A stretch of DNA of 64,000 bases. Origin: Bergeyella zoohelcum ATCC 43767 (GTDB lineage: Bacteria > Bacteroidota > Bacteroidia > Flavobacteriales > Weeksellaceae). The position numbers were made by a program, and so were the translations under genes. The stretch's first letter is position 1. Every line of letters starts with the position of its first letter. The notes beneath the pieces were generated by a model. The model saw only the letters and a program-made list of their open reading frames with translations, did not search any database and had not been told where the DNA came from. This document shows, piece by piece, positions 25,399 through 34,078 of this stretch. The stretch is from contig NZ_JH932293.1 of the NCBI RefSeq assembly GCF_000301075.1, positions 829,708-893,707 on the forward strand, given 5' to 3'.

Positions 25399-26511
25399 TT
25401 ATAATCCTTCATCTTCAGCAGCTACAGCCGTGCCATCTGCCATGAGGAAAGCTTTAAGGAAAGGCGTAAGGTCTCCGTTCATTACGCCATCTACATCAGA
25501 AGTTTCATGACCAGAACGGACATCTTTTACTAGCTTATATGGGTGCATCACATAGTTACGGATTTGGCTGCCCCATTCTATTTTCATTTTATTGGCTTCT
25601 ATCTCATTTCGGGCTTTCATTCTTTCTTCTAATTCTATTTCGTAAAGCCTTGATTTAAGGAGTTGTAGTGCTTTTTCTTTATTCTGAAGCTGGGAGCGGC
25701 TTTCGGAATTTTCTATAATAATACCGGTAGGGGCGTGCCTTAGGCGGACAGCGGTTTCTACTTTGTTTACATTTTGACCTCCTGCTCCGCTGGCTCTCAT
25801 GGTTTCAAAGGAAATATCTGCAGGGTTAATATTGATTTCTATAGTGTCATCTACCAAAGGATAGACATATACGGAAACGAAGCTTGTATGGCGTTTGGCA
25901 TTGCTATCAAATGGAGAGATTCTCACCAAACGGTGTACGCCATTTTCACCTTTGAGATAACCGAAAGCATATTCTCCATCAATTTCTAGGGTTACTGTTT
26001 TTACTCCTGCTACATCACCTTCTTGGAAATTGAGTTCACGGATTTTGTAGCCGTTTTTGTCTGCCCACATGGTGTACATACGCATCAGCATGCTTGCCCA
26101 ATCACAGGACTCTGTTCCTCCGGCTCCTGCCGTGATTTGTAGCACTGCGGAGAGTTCATCTCCCTCATTGGAAAGCATATTTTTAAACTCTAAATCGCTG
26201 ATGAGGTGAAGCAGTTTAGGGAATTCGTTGTCCAGTTCTGTTTCACTATCAGGGTCTTCTTTGGCAAAATCTGCCAGTACTTGTAAATCTTCAAATAGGG
26301 AGTGGATGGTCTGGTAGTCCTCTACCCATTTTTTCTTGGAACGAAGCTGTTTCAGTACACTTTCCGCTTTCTTAGGGTCATCCCAAAAGTCGGGAGCTGC
26401 AGTTTTTTCTTCTTCATTGGTAATTTCTAGCTGTTTTCGTTCTATTTGTAGGAATTTATAGAGGTTTTCAATTCGGAGTTGAGCTTCTTTAAATTGTTCT
26501 GCGTTTATCAT
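25399..26511 (-). CDS. prfB: Peptide chain release factor 2, without the usual frameshift
   Basis: RF2 ends translation at UGA and UAA. The 370-residue product has the SPF specificity tripeptide (ISPFDSN), the GGQ loop ([15 protein letters not shown]) and C-terminal [11 protein letters not shown]. Most bacterial prfB genes need a programmed +1 frameshift near codon 25. Here the whole protein is read in one frame from [12 protein letters not shown] with no internal UGA, so autoregulatory frameshifting appears lost. A -7 box ends 4 bases before the ATG, predicting a leaderless mRNA. Confidence 0.95.
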   Translation of the reverse strand: MINAEQFKEAQLRIENLYKFLQIERKQLEITNEEEKTAAPDFWDDPKKAESVLKQLRSKKKWVEDYQTIHSLFEDLQVLADFAKEDPDSETELDNEFPKLLHLISDLEFKNMLSNEGDELSAVLQITAGAGGTESCDWASMLMRMYTMWADKNGYKIRELNFQEGDVAGVKTVTLEIDGEYAFGYLKGENGVHRLVRISPFDSNAKRHTSFVSVYVYPLVDDTIEININPADISFETMRASGAGGQNVNKVETAVRLRHAPTGIIIENSESRSQLQNKEKALQLLKSRLYEIELEERMKARNEIEANKMKIEWGSQIRNYVMHPYKLVKDVRSGHETSDVDGVMNGDLTPFLKAFLMADGTAVAAEDEGL

Positions 26512-26515
26512 AGTA

Positions 26516-26523
26516 CAAAAATA
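26516..26523 (-). promoter_or_regulatory. -7 box for prfB; predicted leaderless
   Basis: TATTTTTG on the minus strand is separated from the ATG at 26511 by only TACT. Confidence 0.6.
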
Positions 26524-26574
26524 CTTATTAATTTCGGAAGATGAAAAATTAAAAAATACAGAGGGCGTGTGGTA

Positions 26575-27219
26575 TTATTTTCCGATGATGATTTTTTCAC
26601 CACTAAATTTCGGCTCTTTTCCTATGAGGAGGTCTATGAAAACCTTTACCCGTGCAAATTTTTCACGAACATTGGTTTTAAAACCTGCTTTTTGATTGAC
26701 ATCTTTGGCATTGTACCCATAAGCGAGGATGCCATTTTTCTGTGCTAAGAAAATGGCTCTTTCATTATGAAACTTTTGAGAGATAATAATGAAACTTTTT
26801 TGTCCGAAAATTTCTTTGGCTCTTACTACAGAATCTAAAGTTCTAAAACCAGCGAAATCTTCATAGATTTTATGTGCAGGAATTCCTCTAGAGATGAGTT
26901 CATTTTTCATGTCTTCGGGTTCATTATATCCTTTCACGCTATTGTCTCCACTCACGATGAGGTATTGTATTTTTCCTGATTTGTAAAGTTTTTCGGCGGC
27001 ATCTATCCTATGGAAAAAGTAATAATTTTTATATCCATTCTGCGTAAATTTTGCCGTACCCAAAACCACCCCTACCTTTTCATTAGGGAGCTGGCGGATG
27101 TCATAGGTAACAAAATCTTGGGTAGCATACCGAATGTAGCGGTTACAAGCGATAATACTCAGTAAGGTTACTGCTATGAGTACTATAGTTGCTAAGAATA
27201 ATCCTTTTATTATCTTCAT
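26575..27219 (-). CDS. SanA/YdcF-like DUF218 envelope protein
   Basis: The 214-residue protein has one N-terminal membrane anchor and a DUF218 domain: VGVVLGTAKF, RIDAAEKLYKSGKIQYLIVSGD, NEPEDMKNELISRGIPAHKIYED, then TLDSVVRAKEIF and SQKFHNERAIFLA. E. coli SanA affects vancomycin exclusion at high temperature; the biochemical role is unsettled. It lies 7 bases after the beta-helix lipoprotein gene and is likely in one operon with it. Confidence 0.88.
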   Translation of the reverse strand: MKIIKGLFLATIVLIAVTLLSIIACNRYIRYATQDFVTYDIRQLPNEKVGVVLGTAKFTQNGYKNYYFFHRIDAAEKLYKSGKIQYLIVSGDNSVKGYNEPEDMKNELISRGIPAHKIYEDFAGFRTLDSVVRAKEIFGQKSFIIISQKFHNERAIFLAQKNGILAYGYNAKDVNQKAGFKTNVREKFARVKVFIDLLIGKEPKFSGEKIIIGK

Positions 27220-27226
27220 ATCGTGA

Positions 27227-28633
27227 TTATTGATAGGCTCCTAATGTGGGTTGTGCTGTTCGGTTGTTTCCTGTAATGTCTGTAGGAAAGAGTTGTGCTG
27301 TAGCGATATTTCCAGCGTTTTTAGCCGGAGAATGGGCATCTACACGCATATTCATTTTTCCTGAAGTGGTATTAAGGAAAAGAGGATTTTGATTGGCAAT
27401 CGCTTGTGTGATGTTGGTATTGTTGGTCAATGCAAATCCTGCGTTGTTGTTATGATTGAGCAAGATATGCTGAAGTTGGTAATTAAATGTTTGTCCACTG
27501 ATGGGCTTAAAAGTCATAGCGTTATTGGTGGAGGAATAAATGATAGAGTTTCGGATGACGAGGTTCATGGCAGCGTATTCGAAAATTCCTGAAGCTGTTT
27601 TTACTTCATTCGTGGCATAGAGAGAAATACCTTGCCCTATGCTATTATTTTCAAGCCAATAATTTGCTATGGTACAATGATTAAAGGAATAGTTACCACC
27701 TTTATAGAGAGCGATGCTGGTATTTTTACATTGGTTAAAAACAGAGTTACTAGCATGGATGGTAGCATTTTCTGCATAGATGCCATATTCTTCAAAAGTA
27801 TGGATGAGTGTATTGTGGAGGTCAGCAGTGGCATTTTTCAGTATGATGCCTGTATTCCCACCGAAGATTTTAGCATGGTTGAGCTGTAGATGTGCACCAT
27901 TTTCGGCCATGATGGCGTTCCAATTTTTAGGAAGGGTATCATACCGAGGGTCATTTCTATCTCCTCGGAAAATGACAGGTTCATCATAAGTTCCGTTGGT
28001 AGTCAGTTGGGCGTTGGTAGAGAGTTTCATACCACTGTTTTTAGTAAAAATCACTTTCGTTCCTTTCTGTATATTGAGTACAGCATTTTGACCTAAAGTG
28101 AGATTCCCGAAGATGACTTTTGCTTTGTCTTTCGTCCAGGTATGAGTACCCGTGAGGATATTAGGATGGGTATTACTTTCGATGAAAAATTCAGCATCTT
28201 GTACTACAGAGTAGAGCGTTACCGATTGTTGTACATTATTTTTCAATGAAAAAATTACTTTGTCCACGGCGATGAATTCTGGTCGGCTGGTTTGTGGAGC
28301 AATTTCTACAAAGATATAGAGGCTATCATTTTTTCTTAGTGGAACATTAGAAAAAGTATGTCCTGCCTTGCCATCTACATTAATTTTATAGAGAGAGGAA
28401 GCGGACTGTTCCAGTGCTATTTTGGGGATGATGATGTCTTTATTTTCTTCATTATATACCTTAAATGCGTAAGTTTCAGACCTGATTTGGTTGTACACTG
28501 TATCGCATTTTACCGTATCTTTGGAAAACCGAAGCTCTTGAGATGCTTCAGTAAAGCTGATGTCATCGTTTTTACAAGAAATTATCCAAAAAGCGGTGAT
28601 AATGAATGTAATATAGAGAATGAACTTTTTCAT
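27227..28633 (-). CDS. Right-handed beta-helix surface lipoprotein
   Basis: From the start at 28633 the product has a type II signal peptide (WIISC-KND) and about 465 residues. The N-terminal ~150 residues look like an immunoglobulin-like domain. They are followed by many short Asn/Gly/Thr-rich coils typical of parallel beta-helix repeats (ATADLHNTLIHTFEEYGIYA, NATIHASNSVFNQC). It ends TLGAYQ, as in many Bacteroidota beta-helix proteins. Such folds often bind or cleave polysaccharides; no catalytic site is clear. It precedes the sanA-like gene by 7 bases. Confidence 0.8.
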   Translation of the reverse strand: MKKFILYITFIITAFWIISCKNDDISFTEASQELRFSKDTVKCDTVYNQIRSETYAFKVYNEENKDIIIPKIALEQSASSLYKINVDGKAGHTFSNVPLRKNDSLYIFVEIAPQTSRPEFIAVDKVIFSLKNNVQQSVTLYSVVQDAEFFIESNTHPNILTGTHTWTKDKAKVIFGNLTLGQNAVLNIQKGTKVIFTKNSGMKLSTNAQLTTNGTYDEPVIFRGDRNDPRYDTLPKNWNAIMAENGAHLQLNHAKIFGGNTGIILKNATADLHNTLIHTFEEYGIYAENATIHASNSVFNQCKNTSIALYKGGNYSFNHCTIANYWLENNSIGQGISLYATNEVKTASGIFEYAAMNLVIRNSIIYSSTNNAMTFKPISGQTFNYQLQHILLNHNNNAGFALTNNTNITQAIANQNPLFLNTTSGKMNMRVDAHSPAKNAGNIATAQLFPTDITGNNRTAQPTLGAYQ

Positions 28634-28671
28634 AATGTGCTGTATTAATACCATGATTAGCCAAAAGTACA

Positions 28672-28679
28672 CAAATTTG
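28672..28679 (-). promoter_or_regulatory. -7 box for the beta-helix/sanA-like operon
   Basis: TACTTTTG on the minus strand ends 38 bases before the ATG at 28633, and lies upstream of the longer in-frame reading's first codons, supporting the shorter start. Confidence 0.5.
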
Positions 28680-28732
28680 ATTAAATTTTAGAAAAAAAAT
28701 ACAAAAACATTGGTGGAAAAGAAAAAATAATT

Positions 28733-28740
28733 TACTTTTG
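28733..28740 (+). promoter_or_regulatory. -7 box for rpmE2
   Basis: TACTTTTG is preceded by a -33 TTG at 28710-28712 with a 20-base spacer. It implies an untranslated leader of about 75 bases. Confidence 0.6.
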
Positions 28741-28821
28741 CACCCTGAAACCCACCGAGGAAGATCCATTACTATTCTGAGGTATTATTTCAATAACTAA
28801 TTTAGCAAAAAAGAAATTAAA

Positions 28822-29073
28822 ATGAAACAAGGTATCCACCCAGAGAATTATAGACTTGTTGTTTTCAAAGATATGAGTAACGACGAGATGTTCCTTTGCA
28901 AATCTACTGCAGAGACCAAAGACACTATTGAGTACGAGGGAGAAACTTATCCTTTGATTAAAATGGAAATCTCTTCTACTTCTCACCCTTTCTACACTGG
29001 AAAAGTGAAGCTTGTAGATACAGCGGGTAGAGTAGATAAGTTTATGAATAAATACAAGAAATTCGCGAAATAA
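28822..29073 (+). CDS. rpmE2: Ribosomal protein L31 type B
   Basis: The 83-residue protein shows [14 protein letters not shown], then [11 protein letters not shown], then [13 protein letters not shown], which is the type B L31. Only one Cys is present, so the zinc ribbon of type A L31 is absent. Type B is often made under zinc limitation in other bacteria, but in Bacteroidota it can be the only L31. It is monocistronic with its own promoter, a ~75-base leader and a strong terminator. Confidence 0.95.
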   Translation: MKQGIHPENYRLVVFKDMSNDEMFLCKSTAETKDTIEYEGETYPLIKMEISSTSHPFYTGKVKLVDTAGRVDKFMNKYKKFAK

Positions 29074-29100
29074 TAGCGTTTTATCTTATCAGGATAACAG

Positions 29101-29130
29101 CCTTTCTCATTTTGAGAAAGGTTTTTTTTT
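29101..29130 (+). terminator. Terminator after rpmE2
   Basis: CCTTTCTCA (29101-29109) pairs with TGAGAAAGG (29113-29121), followed by nine T. Confidence 0.9.
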
Positions 29131-29225
29131 GTGAAAGTGCTAGATTTAATGGTATGGTGTATTTCGCTCTAAAGAGAATAAGTGAAGGTTTTGGTTTAAA
29201 ATTTTGATATTCCAACTATTATTCA

Positions 29226-29233
29226 TACCTTTG
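29226..29233 (+). promoter_or_regulatory. -7 box for rimP-nusA-infB
   Basis: TACCTTTG lies 99 bases before the rimP GTG start, leaving a long leader that contains a terminator-like hairpin. Confidence 0.55.
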
Positions 29234-29258
29234 CAGGGTAATTATGGATTGAAATGGG

Positions 29259-29283
29259 AGGCTTCGGAAGAAAGCCTTTTTTT
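29259..29283 (+). promoter_or_regulatory. Terminator-like hairpin in the rimP-nusA-infB leader (candidate attenuator)
   Basis: AGGCTT (29259-29264) pairs with AAGCCT (29272-29277) around a 7-base loop and is followed by seven T. It sits between the promoter and the first gene, so many transcripts may stop here. A two-codon reading frame (ATG GAT TGA) precedes it. Confidence 0.5.
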
Positions 29284-29332
29284 GTATCAATAATTAATGG
29301 GATTTTTTATTCTTTTTTAAACTATTGAAATC

Positions 29333-29800
29333 GTGGAATTTAAAAGCGAAATAGAAAGGCTGTTGCAAGAGTTTTTATCTGAAAGAGAAGACCTTTTTTT
29401 GGTCAATATGAAAATCTCTCCAGCAGATGATGTTACGATAATCTTGGATGGAGATCATGGCGTAAAAGTGCAAGATTGTTTAGATGTGAGCCGTGCCATT
29501 GAATTTAATATGGATAGAGAAGCACATGATTTTTCTTTACAAGTGATGTCCGCGGGACTCAGTGAGCCGCTTACCATGCCGAGACAGTATAAGAAGAATA
29601 TTGGAAGGAAAATTTCGGTTACTACCCAAGAGGATACAGTACTAGAGGGAGAATTGTTATCCGTGGATGATGAGAAAATTACACTCCAAAGAAAATACAG
29701 AAAACCTAAAGACATAGGAAAAGGAAAAATGGATGTGGTAGAAGATACGGATATTGCCTTTTCTGAGATTAAAAAAGCCCTTGTGGTGATTCAATTTTAA
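29333..29800 (+). CDS. rimP: Ribosome maturation factor RimP
   Basis: RimP aids 30S subunit assembly. The 155-residue protein has the N-terminal domain with VKVQDCLDVSRAIEFNMD and the strand SLQVMSAGLSEPL, then the C-terminal Sm-like barrel (GRKISVTTQEDTVLEGELLSVDDEKITLQ). The start appears to be GTG (29333); no ATG fits nearby. It is the first gene of the conserved rimP-nusA-infB operon, 39 bases before nusA. Confidence 0.92.
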   Translation: MEFKSEIERLLQEFLSEREDLFLVNMKISPADDVTIILDGDHGVKVQDCLDVSRAIEFNMDREAHDFSLQVMSAGLSEPLTMPRQYKKNIGRKISVTTQEDTVLEGELLSVDDEKITLQRKYRKPKDIGKGKMDVVEDTDIAFSEIKKALVVIQF

Positions 29801-29839
29801 TAAAAGACTCCTCCAAAGGAGAAATAACATAGAATAAAT

Positions 29840-31075
29840 ATGAATAATCTAGCATTAATAGAAGCATTTGGTGATTTTAAAGATGAAAAAAGCATCTCTA
29901 AAGTAGACCTGATGGCAATTATAGAAGAATCATTAAAATCATTACTTCGTAAGCGTTTTGATTCTGATGATCATTTTGATGTGATTGTAAATCCAGATAA
30001 AGGGGATTTTCAGATTTTCCTTAATAAAACCATTGTAGAGGATGAAATGTCTGAAGATGATGACCTCGAGATTGAAATTTCTGAAGCTAAAAAAATAGAC
30101 CCTACTTTCGAGGTAGGAGAAGAGTACAGTGAGGAGATTCCTATTGATAAATTAGGAAGGAGGAATATCCTTACACTGAAGCAAATTTTGGCTACTAAAC
30201 TTCAAGAATTTAATAATAATTTGCTAGAATCTCAGTTTAAGGATAGAGTAGGAGAAATCGTAGTAGGAGAGGTGCATCATATTAGAAAGCAGCATGTTAT
30301 ACTTTTGGATGATGAAGGGAATGAGTTTATCCTTACCAAAGATCAGCAGATTCCTTCGGATTATTTTACAAAAGGTGAGAGCGTAAGAGCTGTCATTGAT
30401 AGAGTGGAAAATAAAGGCGGAAAACCACAGATTATGGTTTCTAGAACTTCTCCTATTTTCCTAGAAAAGCTATTGGAATTTGAAATTCCTGAAATTCAAG
30501 ACGGAACTATCCTTCTGAAAAAAGTAGTGAGAATTCCTGGAGAAAAAGCGAAAATAGCGGTAGATGCTTATGATGATAGGATAGACCCTGTGGGAGCATG
30601 TGTAGGCGTGAAAGGCTCAAGGATTTATGGGATAGTAAGAGAGCTTAGAAATGAAAACATAGATGTGATTCAGTGGTCTAAAAACCCAGAAGTACTCGTA
30701 AAGAGAGCATTAGGGAATGTAACCATTAATAAGGTAGAGCTCAATCCTGAGGAATCTTATGCATTAGTGTACACGCCGAGTGAAGAGATTTCTAAAATCA
30801 TCGGTAGACAAGGACAGAATATTCGTTTGGCTTCGTGGCTTACAGGATATGAAATTGATGTGTATAGAGAAACCAGTGAAGATGATGATGTAGAGCTCGA
30901 TGAGTTTAAAGACGAAATCGAAGGATGGATCATCGATGAATTTAAAAAAGTAGGGCTCAATACAGCGAGAAGTGTATTAGACAAAGATGTAGATGCCCTT
31001 GTTAATCTTGTGGATTTGGAAGAGGAACAAATAGATGCTGTTCGTCAAATCCTTAAAGAAGAATTAGAGGCTTAA
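29840..31075 (+). CDS. nusA: Transcription termination/antitermination factor NusA
   Basis: NusA binds RNA polymerase and stimulates hairpin-dependent pausing and termination. The 411-residue product has the N-terminal polymerase-binding domain and an S1 domain (GEIVVGEVHHIRKQHVILLD). KH domains follow with DPVGACVGVKGSRI and EISKIIGRQGQNIRLASWLTGYEIDV. It lacks the C-terminal acidic repeats of E. coli NusA, as is normal outside Proteobacteria. It may act on the hairpin in its own leader. Confidence 0.95.
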   Translation: MNNLALIEAFGDFKDEKSISKVDLMAIIEESLKSLLRKRFDSDDHFDVIVNPDKGDFQIFLNKTIVEDEMSEDDDLEIEISEAKKIDPTFEVGEEYSEEIPIDKLGRRNILTLKQILATKLQEFNNNLLESQFKDRVGEIVVGEVHHIRKQHVILLDDEGNEFILTKDQQIPSDYFTKGESVRAVIDRVENKGGKPQIMVSRTSPIFLEKLLEFEIPEIQDGTILLKKVVRIPGEKAKIAVDAYDDRIDPVGACVGVKGSRIYGIVRELRNENIDVIQWSKNPEVLVKRALGNVTINKVELNPEESYALVYTPSEEISKIIGRQGQNIRLASWLTGYEIDVYRETSEDDDVELDEFKDEIEGWIIDEFKKVGLNTARSVLDKDVDALVNLVDLEEEQIDAVRQILKEELEA

Positions 31076-31132
31076 GCGGGTTTCTAAATTCTAAAATCAA
31101 TAATATAAAACTTATCAAGTAACATAGAGTAG

Positions 31133-34003
31133 ATGGCAAAAATCAGATTAAAAAAAGCAGCGAACGAATTTAATATCGCTACCAAAAGTGCTGTAGAATT
31201 CCTTCGAAGCAAAGGCATCGAAGTGGAAGATAACCCGAACGCACAGTTGGAAGAAGCTGCTTACGATGCCCTAAAAAAGGAATACGCCAAAGATAGCGAG
31301 CTGAAAAAAGCATCGCAAGAGGTGGTAATATCCAAAGCACCAGAAGAAAAACCGGAGCCAGAAACCCCGAAACAGGAAGTTATTCGTGCAAAAGCCAAAA
31401 CACCAGAAACTAAAATCCTGGGGAAAATAGATCTTGATGCACTTCAATCTGCCTCTCCCGTAGAAGAAAAACCAGCAGAAAAACCAGCTCCTGTGGAAAT
31501 ACCTCAGGAAGAAAAAATTGTGGAAAAACCACAAGAAATCAAAGAAAATAAAGAGGAATCTTCAGAAAAATCTGGGCTTAAAGTTTTGGATAAAATAGAC
31601 CTCAGTACTTTGGACCAATCCCCTACTCGTCCTGTGAAAAAGGATAAGAAAGAGAAAAAAGCAAAGGCTTCTACTCCGTCTGTAGAGAAAAAAACGAGTG
31701 AACAAAAGCCTGCTGTACCTCAGGAGAAAAAAGAGCAGAAAAAGGCTGAGCCTGTAGTAGAAAAACCAGTACAAAAGGAAATTACCACAGTGAAATTTGA
31801 AGAGCCTGAGAAAATAGAGACCGTCTATAAGAAATTAGATGGACCGAAAATTTTACAAGAAAAAGTAGATTTATCTCAGTTTCAGAATAAGCCAAAGCCT
31901 TCGGATAAAAAGAAAAAAAGAAAGCGTATAGAGAAACCTGCTAATAATACAGGGAATAATAACGCCGGAAATAGTAATTCGGGTAACAAACAAAACCAAG
32001 GTGGAAACAGAAATAATAACCAAGGTGGAGGTAACCGAAATAACCAAGGAGGAAACCGTAGAGGGGGTAAACGAAATGAAAGACCTGCTCCAGTAGAACT
32101 TACCGATGAGCAGGTGAAAAACCAAATTAAGGAAACTTTAGAAAAACTCACTAATAAAGGAGGAAAATCTAAATCTTCTAAACACCGTAGAGATAAGCGT
32201 TCTTTCCGTAGAGAACAAGACGAAAGAGCAATGGAGATGGAGGCTCAAGACAGAACACTGAAAGTAACTGAATTTATTACCGTAGGTGAGCTGGCAAGTC
32301 TGATGGATGTAAGCCCTACGGAGGTGATTTCTGCAATTTTCTCTCTCGGAGTAATGGTAACCATGAACCAACGATTAGAGGCGGATACACTTACCTTAGT
32401 GGCAGATGAATTTGGTTATAATATTGAGTTCCAAGATGCAGAATTAGAAGAAGATAGCGAAGAGCAAGTAGATAATGAGGAAGATATGGTGCATAGAGCA
32501 CCTGTGGTTACCGTCATGGGACATGTGGATCATGGTAAAACATCTCTCTTGGACTATATCAGAAAAACCAATGTCATCGCTGGAGAATCTGGAGGTATCA
32601 CTCAGCACATTGGGGCATATAATGTAAAATTAGAAAACGGACATCGCATCACTTTTCTAGATACTCCTGGACACGAAGCCTTTACTGCCATGCGTGCAAG
32701 AGGAGCCCAAGTAACGGATGTAGTCATCATCGTAATTGCTGCGGATGATGATGTAATGCCTCAAACTAAAGAAGCCATTGCACACGCTCAGGCGGCAGGG
32801 GTACCTATGATTATTGCGATTAATAAAGTGGATAAGCCTACTGCAAATCCAGATAAAATTCGTGAGCAGCTTTCTGCACTCAATGTATTGGTGGAAGAAT
32901 GGGGAGGAAGCGTGCAGTCTCAAGAAATTTCTGCTAAATTCGGTAATAATGTGGATTTACTTTTAGAAAAAGTACTTCTCCAAGCGGAAATGCTAGAATT
33001 GAAAGCCAACCCAAATAGAGTAGCTAATGGTACCGTGATAGAGGCATCTCTAGACAAAGGTAGAGGGTATGTGGCCAATATGCTCATCCAAGCAGGAACA
33101 CTCAGAGTAGGAGATTATGTGGTAGCAGGTAAAAACCATGGTAAGGTAAAAGCCATGCTAGACGAAAGAGGTAAAAACCTTAAAGAAGCAGGTCCTTCTA
33201 TTCCAGTAACCATTTTAGGATTGGATGGTGCTCCTACCGCTGGGGATAAATTTAAAGTTTATACCGATGAAAGTGAAGGGAAATCGGTGGCGAGTAAAAG
33301 GGAGCAGCTGCAAAGAGAGCTTTCCATCCGAACGAAAAAACATACTACGCTGGAAGAATTGGGAAGAAGAATTGCCCTTGGTGATTTTAAAGAACTCAAT
33401 ATCATCCTTAAAGGAGATGTGGATGGTTCGGTAGAAGCACTTTCAGATCAGCTTCAAAGACTTTCTACAGAGGAAATCAATGTTAATATACTACACTCAG
33501 GGGTTGGGCAGATTACCGAGTCTGATGTGAACCTTGCTACGGCATCGGATGCTATTATCATTGGATTTAATGTAAGAGCCGGTGCGAATGCCAAAGAATT
33601 GGCAGACCGTGAAGAAATAGAAATCCGTACTTATTCAGTTATCTATAAGGCGATAGAGGAAGTGAAAGAAGCAATGGAAGGAATGCTTTCGCCAGAGATT
33701 AAGGAACAAGTTATTGGTAGCGTGGAAATCCGTGAGGTGTACAAAATTTCTAAGGTGGGAACCATCGCAGGATGTATGGTACTTAGCGGAAAGGTTACTA
33801 GAAACTCTAAAGTTCGTCTCTTGAGAGATGGTATTGTGAAGTTTGATGGGGAATTAGAAAGTTTAAAACGCTTTAAAGATGATGTAAAAGAAGTAACTAA
33901 AGGCTATGAATGTGGTATCAGTCTAAAAGGATACAATGACATTGAAACCCTTGATCTTCTAGAAATTTACGAAGAAGTAGCGGTGAAAAAGAAGTTGAAA
34001 TAA
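31133..34003 (+). CDS. infB: Translation initiation factor IF-2
   Basis: This GTPase brings initiator tRNA to the 30S subunit. The 956-residue product has an N-terminal IF2 domain and a long Lys/Glu/Pro-rich linker with an Asn/Gly run around residues 265-320. A second IF2_N follows ([18 protein letters not shown]). The G domain has [22 protein letters not shown] and NKVDKP, and domains II-IV end in [17 protein letters not shown]. It is the last gene of the operon, closed by a terminator. Confidence 0.96.
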   Translation: MAKIRLKKAANEFNIATKSAVEFLRSKGIEVEDNPNAQLEEAAYDALKKEYAKDSELKKASQEVVISKAPEEKPEPETPKQEVIRAKAKTPETKILGKIDLDALQSASPVEEKPAEKPAPVEIPQEEKIVEKPQEIKENKEESSEKSGLKVLDKIDLSTLDQSPTRPVKKDKKEKKAKASTPSVEKKTSEQKPAVPQEKKEQKKAEPVVEKPVQKEITTVKFEEPEKIETVYKKLDGPKILQEKVDLSQFQNKPKPSDKKKKRKRIEKPANNTGNNNAGNSNSGNKQNQGGNRNNNQGGGNRNNQGGNRRGGKRNERPAPVELTDEQVKNQIKETLEKLTNKGGKSKSSKHRRDKRSFRREQDERAMEMEAQDRTLKVTEFITVGELASLMDVSPTEVISAIFSLGVMVTMNQRLEADTLTLVADEFGYNIEFQDAELEEDSEEQVDNEEDMVHRAPVVTVMGHVDHGKTSLLDYIRKTNVIAGESGGITQHIGAYNVKLENGHRITFLDTPGHEAFTAMRARGAQVTDVVIIVIAADDDVMPQTKEAIAHAQAAGVPMIIAINKVDKPTANPDKIREQLSALNVLVEEWGGSVQSQEISAKFGNNVDLLLEKVLLQAEMLELKANPNRVANGTVIEASLDKGRGYVANMLIQAGTLRVGDYVVAGKNHGKVKAMLDERGKNLKEAGPSIPVTILGLDGAPTAGDKFKVYTDESEGKSVASKREQLQRELSIRTKKHTTLEELGRRIALGDFKELNIILKGDVDGSVEALSDQLQRLSTEEINVNILHSGVGQITESDVNLATASDAIIIGFNVRAGANAKELADREEIEIRTYSVIYKAIEEVKEAMEGMLSPEIKEQVIGSVEIREVYKISKVGTIAGCMVLSGKVTRNSKVRLLRDGIVKFDGELESLKRFKDDVKEVTKGYECGISLKGYNDIETLDLLEIYEEVAVKKKLK

Positions 34004-34014
34004 ACGAAAACCAT

Positions 34015-34044
34015 AAAAAGCTGTCTGAAAAGGCAGCTTTTTTT
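34015..34044 (+). terminator. Terminator after infB
   Basis: AAAAAGCTG pairs with CAGCTTTTT, followed by T. The core GCTGTCTG-AAAAGGCAGC recurs almost unchanged in the hairpin at 62685-62712. Confidence 0.85.
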
Positions 34045-34078
34045 ATAGAAATTATAGAAAATTCCTTACCTTTCGGAG

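Noticed and set aside
31271-32371. Long minus-strand frames rich in Phe/Trp/Leu opposite infB
   Set aside because: They are mirror images of the Lys/Glu-rich IF-2 linker and have no promoter or family features.
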